DNA of 64,000 nt from Beaufortia kweichowensis (GCA_019155185.1 CM032813.1:12815561-12879560); one strand, 5' to 3'. Positions 52,402 to 63,937 are shown, numbered from the stretch's first letter. The notes: generated by a model not told the origin, from the sequence alone. A program made the numbers and translations.

Positions 52402-52475
52402 GGGCCAGTGGGCTTGATGGATAGCGTCTGACTCTGGATCAGAAGATTCCAGAGTTACGACTCCTGGCTGGCTCG
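52402..52475 (+). tRNA. tRNA-Arg-ACG: tRNA-Arg gene, unit 16
   Basis: The anticodon segment is GACTCTGGATC. The T loop is GAGTTACGACTCC. The acceptor is intact. Confidence 0.88.
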
Positions 52476-52531
52476 GACGGTGGTTTCTGTGGTAGAGTGC
52501 CTGCTCTCTTGGTAGAAACAGCGTCGTTAAG

Positions 52532-52597
52532 CCTTGATAGCTAGAGAGTGGGTAGAAGCGAGATTACTGTAGGCATTTCACTGGTCATCCTGTGGAT
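52532..52597 (+). pseudogene. Truncated tRNA-Tyr relic, unit 16
   Basis: CCTTGATAGCTAGAGAGTGGG, then GCGAGATTACTGTAG and the intact intron. Confidence 0.91.
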
Positions 52598-52870
52598 TTT
52601 CTGACCCACATTATACTTTTATTATACACGGAGATCATTATCCTGACAGTTATATTCTCTATAATGGGAATTGAAGCATGAAAATACAAACACCTTCAGA
52701 ACCCTACCGTATTGTAGGCTAGATATTGAGCAGTTTATTTTTTTTAAAGCATGCTTAACTGAACTTTCTGTCTGAATGGAAAACATAGGGGAACACTATC
52801 GAAGCAGGAACATTCTCGGAGTGTCAGGATGTGTTCCCCAGCAATGAGATGGTCACAACCTTCCCGTGCT

Positions 52871-52946
52871 GGGGGTATAAGCCTCAGTGAGTAGAACATT
52901 TGACTGCAGATCAAAGAGGTCCCCGGTTCAAATCCAGGTGTCCCCT
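52871..52946 (+). tRNA. tRNA-Cys-GCA: tRNA-Cys-GCA gene, unit 16
   Basis: All five leading G residues, GCA and TCCCCGGTTCAAATCC are intact. The D arm has insertions (TATAAGCCTCAGTGAGTAG). Confidence 0.94.
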
Positions 52947-53088
52947 TGCTCCCTTCAGTTTCGCGTTTCTTTGTGGCTTTTCAAAATGTTTAAGCGTATT
53001 GCTATTCATTCATCCATACAAAAGGTCCAACTATTTTAGGCAAAACTGGATTTTTCTCTCTGTCACGGTGCAAAGCAGTTTGCAATGT

Positions 53089-53177
53089 GGCCGAGGTGGC
53101 CAGTGGTTAAAGGCGTGGACTGCTAATCCATTGTGCTCTGCACTGCGGCGTGGGTTCGAATCCATCCTCGAAATGCG
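53089..53177 (+). tRNA. tRNA-Ser-GCT: tRNA-Ser-GCT gene, unit 16
   Basis: The acceptor is GGCCGAGG. GCGTGGACTGCT has lost one A. The 3' end is CCTCGAAATGCG. Confidence 0.9.
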
Positions 53178-53476
53178 TTCCATGCTTGGCTCTAGAGAAA
53201 ACCCAAATGAATAAGATGAATGTGTCATAGGATATACATTATGAATCTCATTGCTTTGTGTTTCAAAGCACTTGCTGTAGACCACATTTCTTCCAGAAGC
53301 CACATTGTGCACTAGAAGAAAAGGTGAAATTAGAATGGCATTTCTCCATGGATCTGCTTGGCCAGATTCTGAATTTGTCTGACTTAAAATCCACAGCATG
53401 GACGAATAGAATCAGGAACAGGAACATTCACTGGTGTCAAATACAAAGCCCGAAACCATTGTTATTAGCCGGTACA

Positions 53477-53570
53477 CCTTCGATAGCTCAGTTGGTAGAA
53501 ATGACGGAGGACTGTAGGCATTTCACTGGTCATCCTTAGGTCCGGCTGGTTCAAATCCGGCACCGAAGGA
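53477..53570 (+). tRNA. tRNA-Tyr-GTA: tRNA-Tyr-GTA gene with intron, unit 16
   Basis: CCTTCGA and the intron are intact. Insertions occur at GGTAGAAATGACGG and GGTCCGGCTGG. The 3' acceptor reads CACCGAAGGA. Confidence 0.93.
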
Positions 53571-53642
53571 AGAGGTGTTTTCCCTCTGAGTTGGTCATAC
53601 AAATTTGTTACTTGTCAAAAATGTCCGTCTCAAAACACAAAG

Positions 53643-53713
53643 TTCCCTGATGACGGAATCGAACCGGGAACTGGTGATTAGGCGCATGAATCTAACCACT
53701 AGACCACCAGGGA
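53643..53713 (-). tRNA. tRNA-Glu-CTC: tRNA-Glu gene, unit 16
   Basis: The acceptor is intact. The T arm reads TGATGACGGAATCGAACCGG, and the anticodon segment GGTGATTAGGCGC does not show CTC. Confidence 0.86.
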
Positions 53714-53796
53714 CGATCTGCTCACAAGCGGGATAGGCCAAAGAGCGTGGAAGTGAAATGGGCGCGCATACCAGTAGTTTAAAAAGGTACCACCCC

Positions 53797-53868
53797 TGCC
53801 CGTGTGAGGCACCGAACTCTCGCGACCTTCAGATATGAGACTGGGCTGCCTAACTTCGCCAACGAGGC
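53797..53868 (-). tRNA. tRNA-Met-CAT: tRNA-Met elongator gene, unit 16
   Basis: The plus-strand segment CAGATATGAGACTGG has lost one T from the anticodon loop, though CAT remains readable. The D stem is shortened (GGGCTGCC). Confidence 0.9.
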
Positions 53869-55057
53869 ACAATGGGCCGTCGGGGGTGGGGGACGAAGCA
53901 CTGCAGTGAAGAGGCTGACACTGACAGCGGAATCACAAGTGAAGTCAAAGTAACCGCATTTACTGGATTGTATCTGAATTCTTGCCACTGTAAATCGGAT
54001 TATACACATAGTGATTAAGACATTTTGTTGAGAATTGAACTGCAAACGTGGAAACTTCCTGGAAGAACCACAACATTCTAAAGAGCATAACAGAAGCAAA
54101 GCACCAAGCCAACCAAGAAGCTACAATAACAGTCCAACAGCATCAAGGAAACGAAACGGGTTCCTTTAAATGTTTTCGTCTAGGGAAAAGAAGAAAAACT
54201 CTTTTCATATATTATACACATATTGACATAATAAAATACACATACAATTTTAATTAAAGCTAAACAAAGGAAGAGACTTACGCCAGTCTTGTTTGACCAG
54301 CCTACCTGCTCACCAGCAACTCCACGTTCTTCTTCTGTGGTGGTGTGAATTATCAACTGTGAAGGCACCTATACCACATAAACGGTAGCACCCACTGATA
54401 GAGTCAAGACTATGCTATCGACCAATCCCATTACAATACAAACAGCAAAGTACAGACATCAATGGAGGAAGTGCCTCATCAGAAGGAGGCGACCGACCTG
54501 AAATCTGACCATCACATGCCCCGATGATGTAACCAGTGAGCCTGCAAAACAAAATCAAAACTAACTAATCCAACCCCAGAAAGCCGACTTCATGCAAGTA
54601 CAAGGCAGGAAAGTAAAAGCAGATCTGTTCTTTGGCACAGACTAGTAAAATGCAAGCCATGGCGCAACTACGTCTGTATCACAGAGCACAGTAATGATCC
54701 AGTGTTCAGAGACATTCTTGAACAGTTTGAGAGAGAACTATTGCAGCCTTGAAAAGACCCTAGCAGAGAAGGGAGAAGGAGTCTGCTCTCAGCCCAGTAA
54801 CACCAGCAGATGACAGCTTCACACACACACACAGCCCTCTTTCCCACCCAAACACTCATACCAACAGTGTCTGTTCAATAGATCCCAGTGCTTTTCACTG
54901 CTGGAGATGGAAATCACTGAATCCGAATGAAAGAAGCGTCAAAAACTGTGCACCTCTCAGCCCAGCCAAGAGAGTGAGCGAAGGCTCCTAAAAAGGGACA
55001 ACGACATCAGAACAGGGGAATAGGGTTGTGTGTGCTCTGTTCAGATATATATGCCTC

Positions 55058-55104
<47 letters not shown>

Positions 55105-55569
55105 CCTCATATTGACATGTTAACAATAACACAGAAACATTTTAAATGACTGTAAACAGAGGGTAGGTGTTATTTGCAAGGATTGCCTTACCAGCAGCTC
55201 ATGTTCTTCTCTGGAGGTGTGAATTACTGTGAAGGCGTCTATGCCAAACAAAAGGTAAACGCCCATGTTCACAGGTCAATCCAGAATCGCGAGGCAGCCA
55301 ATCCAATTAGAATTCAAAAGCCACTACAAGCAACAATGGAGTAATGTGGCTCATCAGAAGAAGGGATCGAGTTAAACTCTTTGACCCCTCATGTACTCTG
55401 ATGATGGAGACCAGTGAGTCTGCAAAGAGAAAATCAAAGCTAGCTGATCCAAATGTTCCCCAGAAACCAGAGCAAGCTGATTTTATGCAAGTAAATGGCA
55501 TTAAAGTAACAGCAGACCTGCTCTTTTGCACAAAAACGCATAGTCTGCTGCTTACAAGCGCCTACAAGT
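53869..55569. repeat. Intergenic spacer, unit 16
   Basis: Standard layout with the shortest (TA)n run of the window. No gene is supported. Confidence 0.9.
55062..55101. repeat. (TA)n microsatellite, unit 16
   Basis: Uninterrupted TA, only about 40 bp. Confidence 0.97.
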
Positions 55570-55646
55570 GTCAGGATGGCGGTGGTCTAAGGCAGTTCAG
55601 GTTAGCAGTCTCCGTCTAGGCGTGGGTTCGAATCCCGCTTCAGACA
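55570..55646 (+). tRNA. tRNA-Leu-CAG: tRNA-Leu-CAG-like gene, unit 17
   Basis: 77 nt. The D arm is cut to GGCGGTGGTC. The T arm is intact (GGGTTCGAATCCCG). Confidence 0.75.
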
Positions 55647-55872
55647 TATTGGGCCCCTACAGCTCTTAATTGCATGACATTTACTGAAATCTGATTGTCA
55701 TTTGAATTGGCAGTGAAGAACAGGTGACGTATAGCAGGAGGCTCCATATTTCACGAAGAATCCTTTTATAGACTACGTGAAATATGGCATATACTCTGAG
55801 CGATCCAATAATATTCCCTGATAAGAAGATGAAAAGTAGACTATTTGGTTAAATAGCCAAGTCATTGCTCTT

Positions 55873-55954
55873 GGGCCAGTGGGCCTGAGAATGGATACTT
55901 GGCGTCTGACTACTGGATCAGAAGATTCAGGTTCGACTCCTACCAGCTGGCTCG
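55873..55954 (+). tRNA. tRNA-Arg-ACG: tRNA-Arg gene, unit 17
   Basis: The anticodon segment is GACTACTGGATC. The D loop GGGCCTGAGAATGG and the 3' half (CTCCTACCAGCTGGCTCG) carry insertions. Confidence 0.87.
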
Positions 55955-56014
55955 GCGGTGGTTTTCTGTAAAATTAGAGTGCCTGCTCTCTTGGTAAAAA
56001 CAGCGATCGTTAAG

Positions 56015-56088
56015 CCTTCCCGATAGCTAAATTAAAGGTAGAAGCTGAGGAGTACTGTAGGCATTTCACTTTCTGGTCATCCTGTGGA
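56015..56088 (+). pseudogene. Truncated tRNA-Tyr relic, unit 17
   Basis: CCTTCCCGATAGCTAAATTAAAGG replaces the D arm. GGAGTACTGTAG and the intron remain, the intron with an extra TTCT. Confidence 0.9.
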
Positions 56089-56351
56089 TTTTTCCTGACC
56101 CACATTATGCTTTTTATTATACACAGGAGATCATTATCGACAGTTATATTCTCTATAATAAAATGAAGCATGAAAATACAAACACCTTCAGAACCTACGT
56201 ATTTGTAGGCTAGATATTGAGCAGTTTTATTTTTTAAAACATGTATGAACTTTCTGTCTGATGGAAAACATGGGAACACTATCTGACAGGAACATTCTCA
56301 GGTGTCAGGATGTATTTCCCCAGCAATGAGATGGTCACAACCTTCCAGTGC

Positions 56352-56424
56352 GGGGAATTTATAGCTCAGTGGTAGAGCATTTGACTGCAGATCAAAGAGG
56401 TCCCGGTTCAAATCAGGTGTCCCC
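56352..56424 (+). tRNA. tRNA-Cys-GCA: tRNA-Cys-GCA gene, unit 17
   Basis: GCA is intact. The acceptor reads GGGGAATTTATAGCTC, and the T stem is AATCAGGTGTCCCC. Confidence 0.92.
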
Positions 56425-56566
56425 TTACTCCCCTTCAGTTTCGCGTTTCTTTGTGGCTTTCAAAATGTTTAGCGTGTGCTATTCATTCATCCATACAAAG
56501 GCGGTCCAACTATTTAGGCAAAACTGGATTTTTCTCTCTGTCACGGTGCAAAGCAGGTTGCAATGT

Positions 56567-56645
56567 GGCGAGGTGGCCAGTGGTTAAAGGCGATGGACTG
56601 CTAATCCATTGTACTCTCTGCGTGGGTTGAATCCCATCCTCGTCG
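56567..56645 (+). tRNA. tRNA-Ser-GCT: tRNA-Ser-GCT gene, unit 17
   Basis: GCT and 3' acceptor are intact. The acceptor starts GGCGAGG and the T loop is GGGTTGAATCCC. Confidence 0.93.
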
Positions 56646-56944
56646 TTCCATGCTTAGCTCTGAGAAAAACCCAAATGAATAAGATGAATGTGTCATAGGA
56701 TATACATTATGAATCATTTGGCAGTGTGTTTCAAAGCACTTTAGCAGAACCACATTTCTTCCAGAAGCCACATTTGTGCACTAGAAGAAAGGTGAAATTA
56801 AGAATGGCATTTCTCCATGGATCTGCTTGGCCAGATTCTGATTTATCTGACTTAAAATCCACAGCATGGACGAATAGAATCAGGAACAGGAACATTCACT
56901 GGTGTCAAATACAAAAGCCGAAACCATTGTTGGCCATCGGTACA

Positions 56945-57030
56945 CCTTGATAAGCTCAGTTGGTGAACGGAGGACTGTAGGCATTCACTGGTCATCCTTA
57001 GGTCGGCTGGTTCAAATCCGGCTCGAAGGA
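56945..57030 (+). tRNA. tRNA-Tyr-GTA: tRNA-Tyr-GTA gene with intron, unit 17
   Basis: CCTTGATAAGCTCAG at the 5' side. The intron is one T shorter (GCATTCACTGGTC, 13 nt). The 3' half is intact. Confidence 0.93.
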
Positions 57031-57103
57031 AGAGGTGTTTTTCCTACGAGTTGGTCATGCAAATTTGTTACTTGTCAAAAATGTCCCGTCTCAAAACACC
57101 AAG

Positions 57104-57171
57104 TTCCTGACGGGAATCGAACCAGACGCTTGGCGGTGGGCGCGCGAATCTAACCACTAGACCACCAGGGG
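57104..57171 (-). tRNA. tRNA-Glu-CTC: tRNA-Glu gene, unit 17
   Basis: 68 nt with small losses in each GC-rich stem. The anticodon segment is GGTGGGCGCGCG. The first gene-strand base is C. Confidence 0.88.
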
Positions 57172-57253
57172 CGATCTGCTCACAGAAAAGCGGGATAGGC
57201 CAAAGGCGTGGAAGTGAAATGGGCCGCATACCAGTAGTTTAAAAGTACCACCC

Positions 57254-57329
57254 TGCCCGTGTGAGGGCTCGAACTCCACGACCTTCAGATTATGAGACTG
57301 GCTGGCTGCCTAACTGCGTAGCGACGGGC
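57254..57329 (-). tRNA. tRNA-Met-CAT: tRNA-Met-CAT elongator gene, unit 17
   Basis: CAT and T arm are intact. The acceptor reads GCGACGGGC on the plus strand. Confidence 0.93.
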
Positions 57330-58508
57330 ACAATGGACGTCGGAGGGTGGGGGGCGAAGCACTGCAGTGAAGGAGGCGACACTGACGAAAGCGGAATCAC
57401 AAGTGAAGTCAAAGTAACGCATTTACTTTGGATTGTATCTGAATTCTTGCCACTGTAAATCGGATTATACACATAGTGATTAAGACATTTTGTTGAGAAA
57501 TTGAACTGCAAACGTGGAAACTTCCTGGAAGAACCACAACATTCTAAAGAGCATAGCAGAAAGCAAAGCACCAAGCCAACCAAGAAGCTACAATAACAGT
57601 CCAGCAGCATCAGGGAAACAGTGAGTTCCTTTAAATGTTTCACGTCTAGGAAAAAAGAAGAAAAACTCTTTTCATATATTATACACATATTGACATAATA
57701 AAATACACATACAATTTTAATTAAACTAAACAAAGGAAGAGACTTGCCAGTCTTGTTTGACCAGCCTACCTGCTCACCAGCAACTCACGTTCTTCTGTGG
57801 TGGTGTGAATTATCAACTGTGAAGGCGCCTATGCCACATAAGCGGTGGCAGCTTACTGATAGGTCAGAGACTATGCTATCGACCAATCCCATTACAATAC
57901 AAACAGCAGAGTACAGACATCAATGGAAGTGCCTCATCAGAAGGAATGACCGACCTGAAATCTCTGACCATCACATGCCCGATGATGTAACCAGTGAGCC
58001 TGCAAAAACAAAATCAAAACTAACTAATCAACCCCAGAAAGCCGACTTCATGCAAGTACAAGGCAGGAAAGTAAAAGCAGATCTGTTCTTTGGCACAGAC
58101 TAGTAAAATGCAAGCCATGGCGCAGCTACGTCTGTATCACAGAGCACAGTAATGATCCAGTGTTCAGAAGACATTCTTGAACAGTTTAGAGAGACTGTGC
58201 AGCCTTGAAGAAGACCTAGCAGAGAAGGGAAAGTCTGCTCTCAGCCCAGTAACACCAGCAGATGAGCAGCTTCACACACACACACACAGCCCCTCTTTCC
58301 CACCAAACACTCATACCAACAGTGTCTGTTCAATAGATCCCGAGTGCTTTTCACTGCTGGAGATGGAAATCACTGAATCGAAGAAAGCGTCCAAGAAACT
58401 GGCGCACCTCTCAATAGCCAGAGAGAGTGAGCGAAGGCTCCTAAAGAGGACAAGCGACATCAGAACAGAATAAGGTTGTGGTGTGCTCTGTTCAAATGAA
58501 TGCCTCTA

Positions 58509-58574
<66 letters not shown>

Positions 58575-59038
58575 CCTCATATTGACATGTTAACAAAAAC
58601 ACAAAACATTTTAAATGACTGTGAAAAAGGGAGAGGTATTTGCAAGGATTGCCTTACCAGCAGCTCATGTTCTTCTCTGGAGGGTGTGAATTAGCAACTG
58701 TGAAGAGCGTCTATGCCAAACAAAGGTATGCGCCATTTCACAGGTCAATAGAATCACGAGCAAAGGCTAATCAATTAAATTCAAAAACCACTACAAACAA
58801 CAATGGAGTAATGTGGCTCATCAGAAGAAGGGGATCGAGATTAAACTCTTTGACCCTCATGTACTCTGATGATGGAACCAGTGAGTCTGCAAAGAGAAAA
58901 TCAAAGCTAGCTGATCAAATGTTCCCCAGAAACAGAGCAGAAGCTGATTTTATGCAAGTAAAATGGCGGTGAAAGTAACAGCAGACCTGCTCTTTTGCAC
59001 AAAACGCATAGTCTGCTGCTTACAAAGCACCTAGGCGT
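57330..59038. repeat. Intergenic spacer, unit 17
   Basis: Standard layout. The (CA)n run is near 58274-58288. No gene is supported. Confidence 0.9.
58512..58571. repeat. (TA)n microsatellite, unit 17
   Basis: Uninterrupted TA, about 60 bp. Confidence 0.97.
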
Positions 59039-59117
59039 ATCAGGATGGCCAGGCGGATCTAAGGCAGTTCAGGTAGCAGTCTCCGTCTAGGCGTGGGGTT
59101 CGAATCCACTTCAGACA
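59039..59117 (+). tRNA. tRNA-Leu-CAG: tRNA-Leu-CAG-like gene, unit 18
   Basis: The first base is A (ATCAGGATGG). The D arm is GGCCAGGCGGATC and the T arm is intact. Confidence 0.75.
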
Positions 59118-59341
59118 TATTGGGCCCCTACAGCTCTTAATTGCATGACATTTACTGAAATACGGTGTCATTTGAATTGGCAGTGAAAGAAGAAACAGGG
59201 CACTTATGAGGGAGCTCCATATTTCACGAAGAATCCTTTTATAGACACGTGAAATATGGCATATATACAGACGTCCAATAATATTCCCTGATAAGAAGAT
59301 GAAAGTAGACTATTTGGTTAAATAGCCAAGTCATTGCTCTT

Positions 59342-59416
59342 AGGCCAGTGGCCAATGGATATAGCGATCTGACTTCACGGATCAGAAGATTCCAGGTTCG
59401 ACTCCTGGCTAGCTCG
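59342..59416 (+). tRNA. tRNA-Arg-ACG: tRNA-Arg-ACG gene, unit 18
   Basis: The first base is A (AGGCCAG). The anticodon segment is GACTTCACGGATC with ACG. T arm intact, 3' end CTAGCTCG. Confidence 0.92.
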
Positions 59417-59475
59417 ACGGTGGTTTTCTGTCGTAAGTAGAGTGCCTGCTCTCTTGGTAAAACAGCGTCGTTAAA

Positions 59476-59536
59476 CCTTACGATAGCTAAGTGGGTAGAG
59501 CGGAGTACTGTAGGCATTTCACTGGTCATCCTGTGG
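59476..59536 (+). pseudogene. Truncated tRNA-Tyr relic, unit 18
   Basis: CCTTACGATAGCTAAGTGGGTAGAGCGGAGTACTGTAG is the closest relic to the true Tyr 5' half. The intron is intact and the 3' half missing. Confidence 0.93.
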
Positions 59537-59798
59537 ATTTTCCTGACCCACATTATGCTTTTATTATACACAGGAGATCATTATCTGACAGTTATATTCT
59601 CTATAATAAAATGAAGCATGAAAATACAAACACCTTCAGAACCTACGTATTGTAGGCTAGATATTGAGCAGTTTATTTTTTAAAACATGTATGAACTTTC
59701 TGTCTGATGGAAAACATAGGGAACACTATCTGACAGGAACATTCTCAGGTGTCAGGATGTGTTCCCCCAGCAATGAGATGGTCACAACCTTCAGTGCA

Positions 59799-59869
59799 GG
59801 GGTATAGCTCAGTGGTAGAGCATTTGACTACAGATCAAGAGGTCCCCGGTTCAAATCCGGGTGTCCCCT
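59799..59869 (+). tRNA. tRNA-Cys: tRNA-Cys gene, unit 18 (ACA anticodon variant)
   Basis: TTTGACTACAGATC gives ACA instead of GCA. T stem and acceptor are otherwise complete apart from one leading G read as A. Confidence 0.94.
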
Positions 59870-60012
59870 TGCTCCCTTCAGTTCGCGTTTCTTTGTGGCT
59901 TTCAAAATGTTTAAGCGATATTGCTATTCATTCATCCATACAAAGCCCGGTCCAACTATTTAGGCAAAACTGGATTTTCTCTCTGTCACCGGTGCAAAGC
60001 AGTTTGCAATGT

Positions 60013-60095
60013 GACGAGGTGGGAGAGTGGTTAAGGCGATGGACTGCTAATCCATTGTGCTCTGCATAGCATTGGTTCGAATCCCATCCTCGTCG
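60013..60095 (+). tRNA. tRNA-Ser-GCT: tRNA-Ser-GCT gene, unit 18
   Basis: The acceptor, GCT and T arm are intact. The D region reads GGTGGGAGAGTGG and the variable arm TGCATAGCATTGG. Confidence 0.95.
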
Positions 60096-60394
60096 TTCCA
60101 TGCTTCGCTCTGAGAAAAACCCAAATGAATAAGATGAATGTGTCATAGGATATACATTATGAATCTCATTGCTTTGTGTTTCAAAGCACTTTGGCAAGAC
60201 CACATTTCTTCCAGAAGCCACATTGTGCACTAGAAGAAAAGGTGAAATTAAGAATGGCATTTCTCCATGGATCTGCTTGGCCAGATTCTGATTTGTACTG
60301 ACTTAAAATCCACAGCATGGACGAATAGAATCAGGAACAGGAACATTCACTGGTGTCAAATACAAAGCCGAAACCATTGTTGGCCATCGGTACA

Positions 60395-60483
60395 CCTTCG
60401 ATAGCTCAGTTGGTAGAAGCCGGAGGACTGTAGGCATTTCACTGGTCATCCTTAGGTCGCTGGTTCAAATCCGGCTCGAAGGA
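60395..60483 (+). tRNA. tRNA-Tyr-GTA: tRNA-Tyr-GTA gene with intron, unit 18
   Basis: Complete except for two inserted bases in TAGAAGCCGGAGG. Confidence 0.97.
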
Positions 60484-60555
60484 AGAGGTGTTTTTCCTCT
60501 ACGAGTTGGTCATGCAAATTTGTTACTTGTCAAAATGTCCGTCTCAAAACACAAG

Positions 60556-60624
60556 TTCCCTGACCGGAATCGAACCGGGCACATGGTGAGAGCGCCCGAA
60601 TCCTAACCACTAGACCACCAGGGA
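60556..60624 (-). tRNA. tRNA-Glu-CTC: tRNA-Glu-CTC gene, unit 18
   Basis: GGTGAGAGCGCCCG on the plus strand gives CTC. The acceptor is intact. The stem partner is shortened (GGGCACATGG). Confidence 0.94.
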
Positions 60625-60704
60625 CGATCTGCTCACAAGCTGGGATAGGCCAAGGGCGTGGAAGTGAAATGGGCCGCATACCAGTAGTTTAAAAAGTACC
60701 ACCC

Positions 60705-60787
60705 TGCCCCGTGTGAGGCTCCGAACTCCACGACCTTCAGATTATGAGACTGACGCGGCTGCCTAACTAACTGGCGCCTAACGAGGC
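60705..60787 (-). tRNA. tRNA-Met-CAT: tRNA-Met-CAT elongator gene, unit 18
   Basis: The 3' acceptor GCCCCGT and CAT are complete. The D loop has an ACTA duplication (TAACTAACTGGCGCC). Confidence 0.93.
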
Positions 60788-61972
60788 ACAATGGACGTCG
60801 GGGGTGGGGGACGAAGCACTGCAGTGAAGGAGGCGACACTGACGAAGCGGAATCACAAGTGAAGTCAAAGTAACCGCATTTACTTTGGATTGTATCTGAA
60901 TTCTTGCCACTGTAAATCGGATTATACACATAGTGATTAAGACATTTTGTTGAGAAATTGAACTGCAAACGTGGAAACTTCCTGGAAGAACCACAACATT
61001 CTAAAGAGCATAACAGAAGCAAAGCACCAAGCCAACCAAGAAGCTACAATAACAGTCCAACAGCATCAGGAAACGGTGAGTTCCTTTAAATGTTTTTACG
61101 TCTAGGAAAAGAAGAAAAACTCTTTTCATATATTATACACATATTGACATAATAAAATACACATACAATTTTAATTAAACTAAACAAAGGAAGAGACTTG
61201 CCAGTCTTGTTTGACCAACCTACTCACCACCAGCAACTCCGTTCTTCTGTGGTGGTGTGAATTATCAACTGTGAAGGCGCCTATGCCACATAAACGGTAA
61301 GCGCCCACTGATAGGTCAAGACTATGCTATCGACCAATCCCATTTACAATACAAACAGCAAGTACAGACATCAATGGAGGGAAGTGCCTCATCAGAAGGA
61401 GGCTGACCGACCTGAAATCTCTGACCATCACATGCCCGATGATGTAACCAGTGAGCCTGCAAAACAAAATCAAAACTAACTAATCAACCCCCCAGAAAGC
61501 CGACTTCATGCTGCAAGTACAAGGCAGGAAAGTAAAAGCAGATCTGTTCTTTGGCACAGACTAGTAAAATGCAAGCCATGACGCAATCTACGTCTGTATC
61601 ACAGAGGCACAGTAATGATCAGTGTTCAGAAGACATTCTTGAACAGTTTGAGAGAGACTGTGCAGCCTTGAAAGACCTAGCAGAGAAGGGAAAGTCTGCT
61701 CTCAGCCCAGTAACACCAGCAGATGACAGCTTACACACACACACACACAGCCCCTCTTTCCCCACCAAACCTCATACCAACAGTGTCTGTTCAATAGATC
61801 CCGAGAGTGCTTTTCACTGCTGGAGATGGAAATCACTGAATCGAAAGAAAGCGTCCAAGAAACTGACGCACCTCTCAATAGCCAAAGAGGTGAACGAAGG
61901 CTCCTAAAGAGGACAACGACATCAGAACAGAATAAGGTTGTGTGTGCTCTGTTCAAATGAATGCTCTCTATA

Positions 61973-62034
<62 letters not shown>

Positions 62035-62488
62035 CCTCATATTGACATGTTAACAAAAAACACAAAAACATTTTTAAATGACTGTAAACAGAGGAGGTAT
62101 TTGCAAGGATTGCCTTACCAGCAGCTCATGTTCTTCTCTGGAGGTGTGAATTAGCAACTGTGAAGGCGTCTATGCCAAACAAAGGTAAACGCCCATTTCA
62201 CAGGTCAATAGAATCTAAAGCAGCTAATCCAATTAGAATTCAAAAACCACTACAAGCAACAATGGAGTAATGTGGCTCATCAGAAGAAGGGATCGAGTTA
62301 AACTCTTTGACCCTCATGTACTCTGATGATGGAACCAAGTGAGTCTGCAAAGAGAAAATCAAAGCTAGCTGATCAAATGTTCCCCAGAAACAGAGCAAGC
62401 TGATTTTATGCAAGTAAATGACGAAGTAACAGCAGACCTGCTCTTTTGCACAAAACGCATAGTCTGCTGCTTACAAACGCCTGGAAGT
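60788..62488. repeat. Intergenic spacer, unit 18
   Basis: Standard layout and low noise. The (CA)n run is near 61733-61749. No gene is supported. Confidence 0.9.
61967..62031. repeat. (TA)n microsatellite, unit 18
   Basis: About 65 bp; the border reads CTCTATATATTTATA. Confidence 0.96.
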
Positions 62489-62571
62489 GTCAGGATGGCC
62501 GAAGCCTGTCTAAGGCAGTTCAGGTCGCAGTCTCCCCCGTCCTAGGCGTAGGTTCAAATCCACTTGAGACA
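62489..62571 (+). tRNA. tRNA-Leu-CAG: tRNA-Leu-CAG-like gene, unit 19
   Basis: 83 nt through insertions in the variable arm (CTCCCCCGTCCTAGG). The 3' acceptor reads CTTGAGAC and the B box GGTTCAAATCC. The anticodon-stem gap remains. Confidence 0.76.
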
Positions 62572-62790
62572 TATTGGGCCCCTACAGCTCTTAATTGCAT
62601 GACATTTACTGAAATACGGTGTCATTTGAATTGGCAGTGAAGAACAGGCACTTATGAGGGGCTCCATATTTCACGAAGAATCCTTTTATAGACACGTGAA
62701 ATATGGCATATATACAGAGCGTCCAATAATATTCCCTGATAAGAAGATGAAAAGTAGACTATTTGGTTAAATAGCCAAGTCATTGCTCTT

Positions 62791-62865
62791 GGGCCAGTGG
62801 CGCAATGGATAACGCGATCCTGACTCACGGATCAGAAGATTCCAGGTTCGACTCCTGGCTAGGCG
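62791..62865 (+). tRNA. tRNA-Arg-ACG: tRNA-Arg-ACG gene, unit 19
   Basis: GTGGCGCAATGGATAACGCG is intact. ACG is visible in GACTCACGGATC. The 3' acceptor is shortened to CTGGCTAGGCG. Confidence 0.93.
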
Positions 62866-62920
62866 TGGTGGTTTTCTGTCGTAGAGTGCCTGCTCTCTTG
62901 GTAAAAACAGCGTCGTTAAG

Positions 62921-62988
62921 CCTCGACGATAGCTAAGTTGGTAGGGTGGGAATTACTGTAGGCATTTCACTGGTCATCCTGTGGATTT
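62921..62988 (+). pseudogene. Truncated tRNA-Tyr relic, unit 19
   Basis: CCTCGACGATAGCTAAGTTGG, AATTACTGTAG and the intact intron, with the 3' half missing. Confidence 0.92.
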
Positions 62989-63248
62989 TCCCTGACCCAC
63001 ATTATGCTTTTTATTATACACAGGAGATCATTATCTGACAGTTATATTCTCTATAATAAAAATGAAGCATGAAAATACAAACACCTTCAGAACCACGTAT
63101 TGTAGGCTAGATATTGAGCAGTTTATTTTTAAAACATGTATGAACTTTCTGTCTGATGGAAAACATGGGGAACACTATCTGACAGGAACATTCTCAGAGT
63201 GTCAGGATGTGTTTCCCCAGCAATGAGATGGTCACAACCTTCAGTGCA

Positions 63249-63319
63249 GGAGGTATAGCTCAGTGGTAGAGCATTTGACTACAGATCAAGAGGTCCCGGT
63301 TCAAATCCAGGTGTCCCCT
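63249..63319 (+). tRNA. tRNA-Cys: tRNA-Cys gene, unit 19 (ACA anticodon variant)
   Basis: TTTGACTACAGATC (ACA) as in units 1 and 18. The acceptor starts GGAGGTA and the T stem is AATCCAGGTGTCCCC. Confidence 0.93.
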
Positions 63320-63461
63320 TGCTCCCTTCAGTTTCGTTTCTTTGTGGCTTTCAAAATGTTTAAGCGTATTGCTATTCATTCATCCATACAAAGGCGGTCC
63401 AACTATTTAGGCAAAACTGGATTTTTCTCTCTGTCACAGGGTGCAAAGCAGTTTGCAATGT

Positions 63462-63547
63462 GACGAGGTGGCCCGAAAGTGGTTAAAGGCGATGGACTGC
63501 TAATCCATTGTGCTCTGCGCGCTGGAGTTCGAATCCCATCCTCGTCG
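63462..63547 (+). tRNA. tRNA-Ser-GCT: tRNA-Ser-GCT gene, unit 19
   Basis: Acceptor, GCT and T arm are intact. Small insertions occur in GGCCCGAAAGTGG and TGCGCGCTGGAG. Confidence 0.95.
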
Positions 63548-63850
63548 TTCCATGCTTCCGGCTCTGAGAAAAACCCAAATGAATAAGATGGAATGTGTCA
63601 TAGGATATACATTATGAATCTCATTGCTTTGTGTTTCAGCACTTTGGCAAGACCACATTTCTTCCAGAAGCCACATTGTGCACTAGAAGAAAAGGGTGAA
63701 ATTAAGAATGGCATTTCTCCATGGATCTGCTTGGCCAGATTCTGATTTGTATCTGGCTTAAAATCCACAGCATGGACGAATAGAATCAGGAACAGGAACA
63801 TTCACTGGTGTCAAATACAAAACCCGAAACCATTGTTGGCCATCGGTACA

Positions 63851-63937
63851 CCTTGATAGCTCAGTTGGTAGAGCCGGAGGACTGTAGGCATTTCACTGGT
63901 CATCCTTAGGTGGCTGGTTCAAATCCGGCTCGAAGGA
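63851..63937 (+). tRNA. tRNA-Tyr-GTA: tRNA-Tyr-GTA gene with intron, unit 19
   Basis: 87 nt. The acceptor reads CCTTGA with an extra C in GAGCCGG. Intron and T arm are intact. It is the last gene in the window; the following Glu gene would start just past position 64000. Confidence 0.96.
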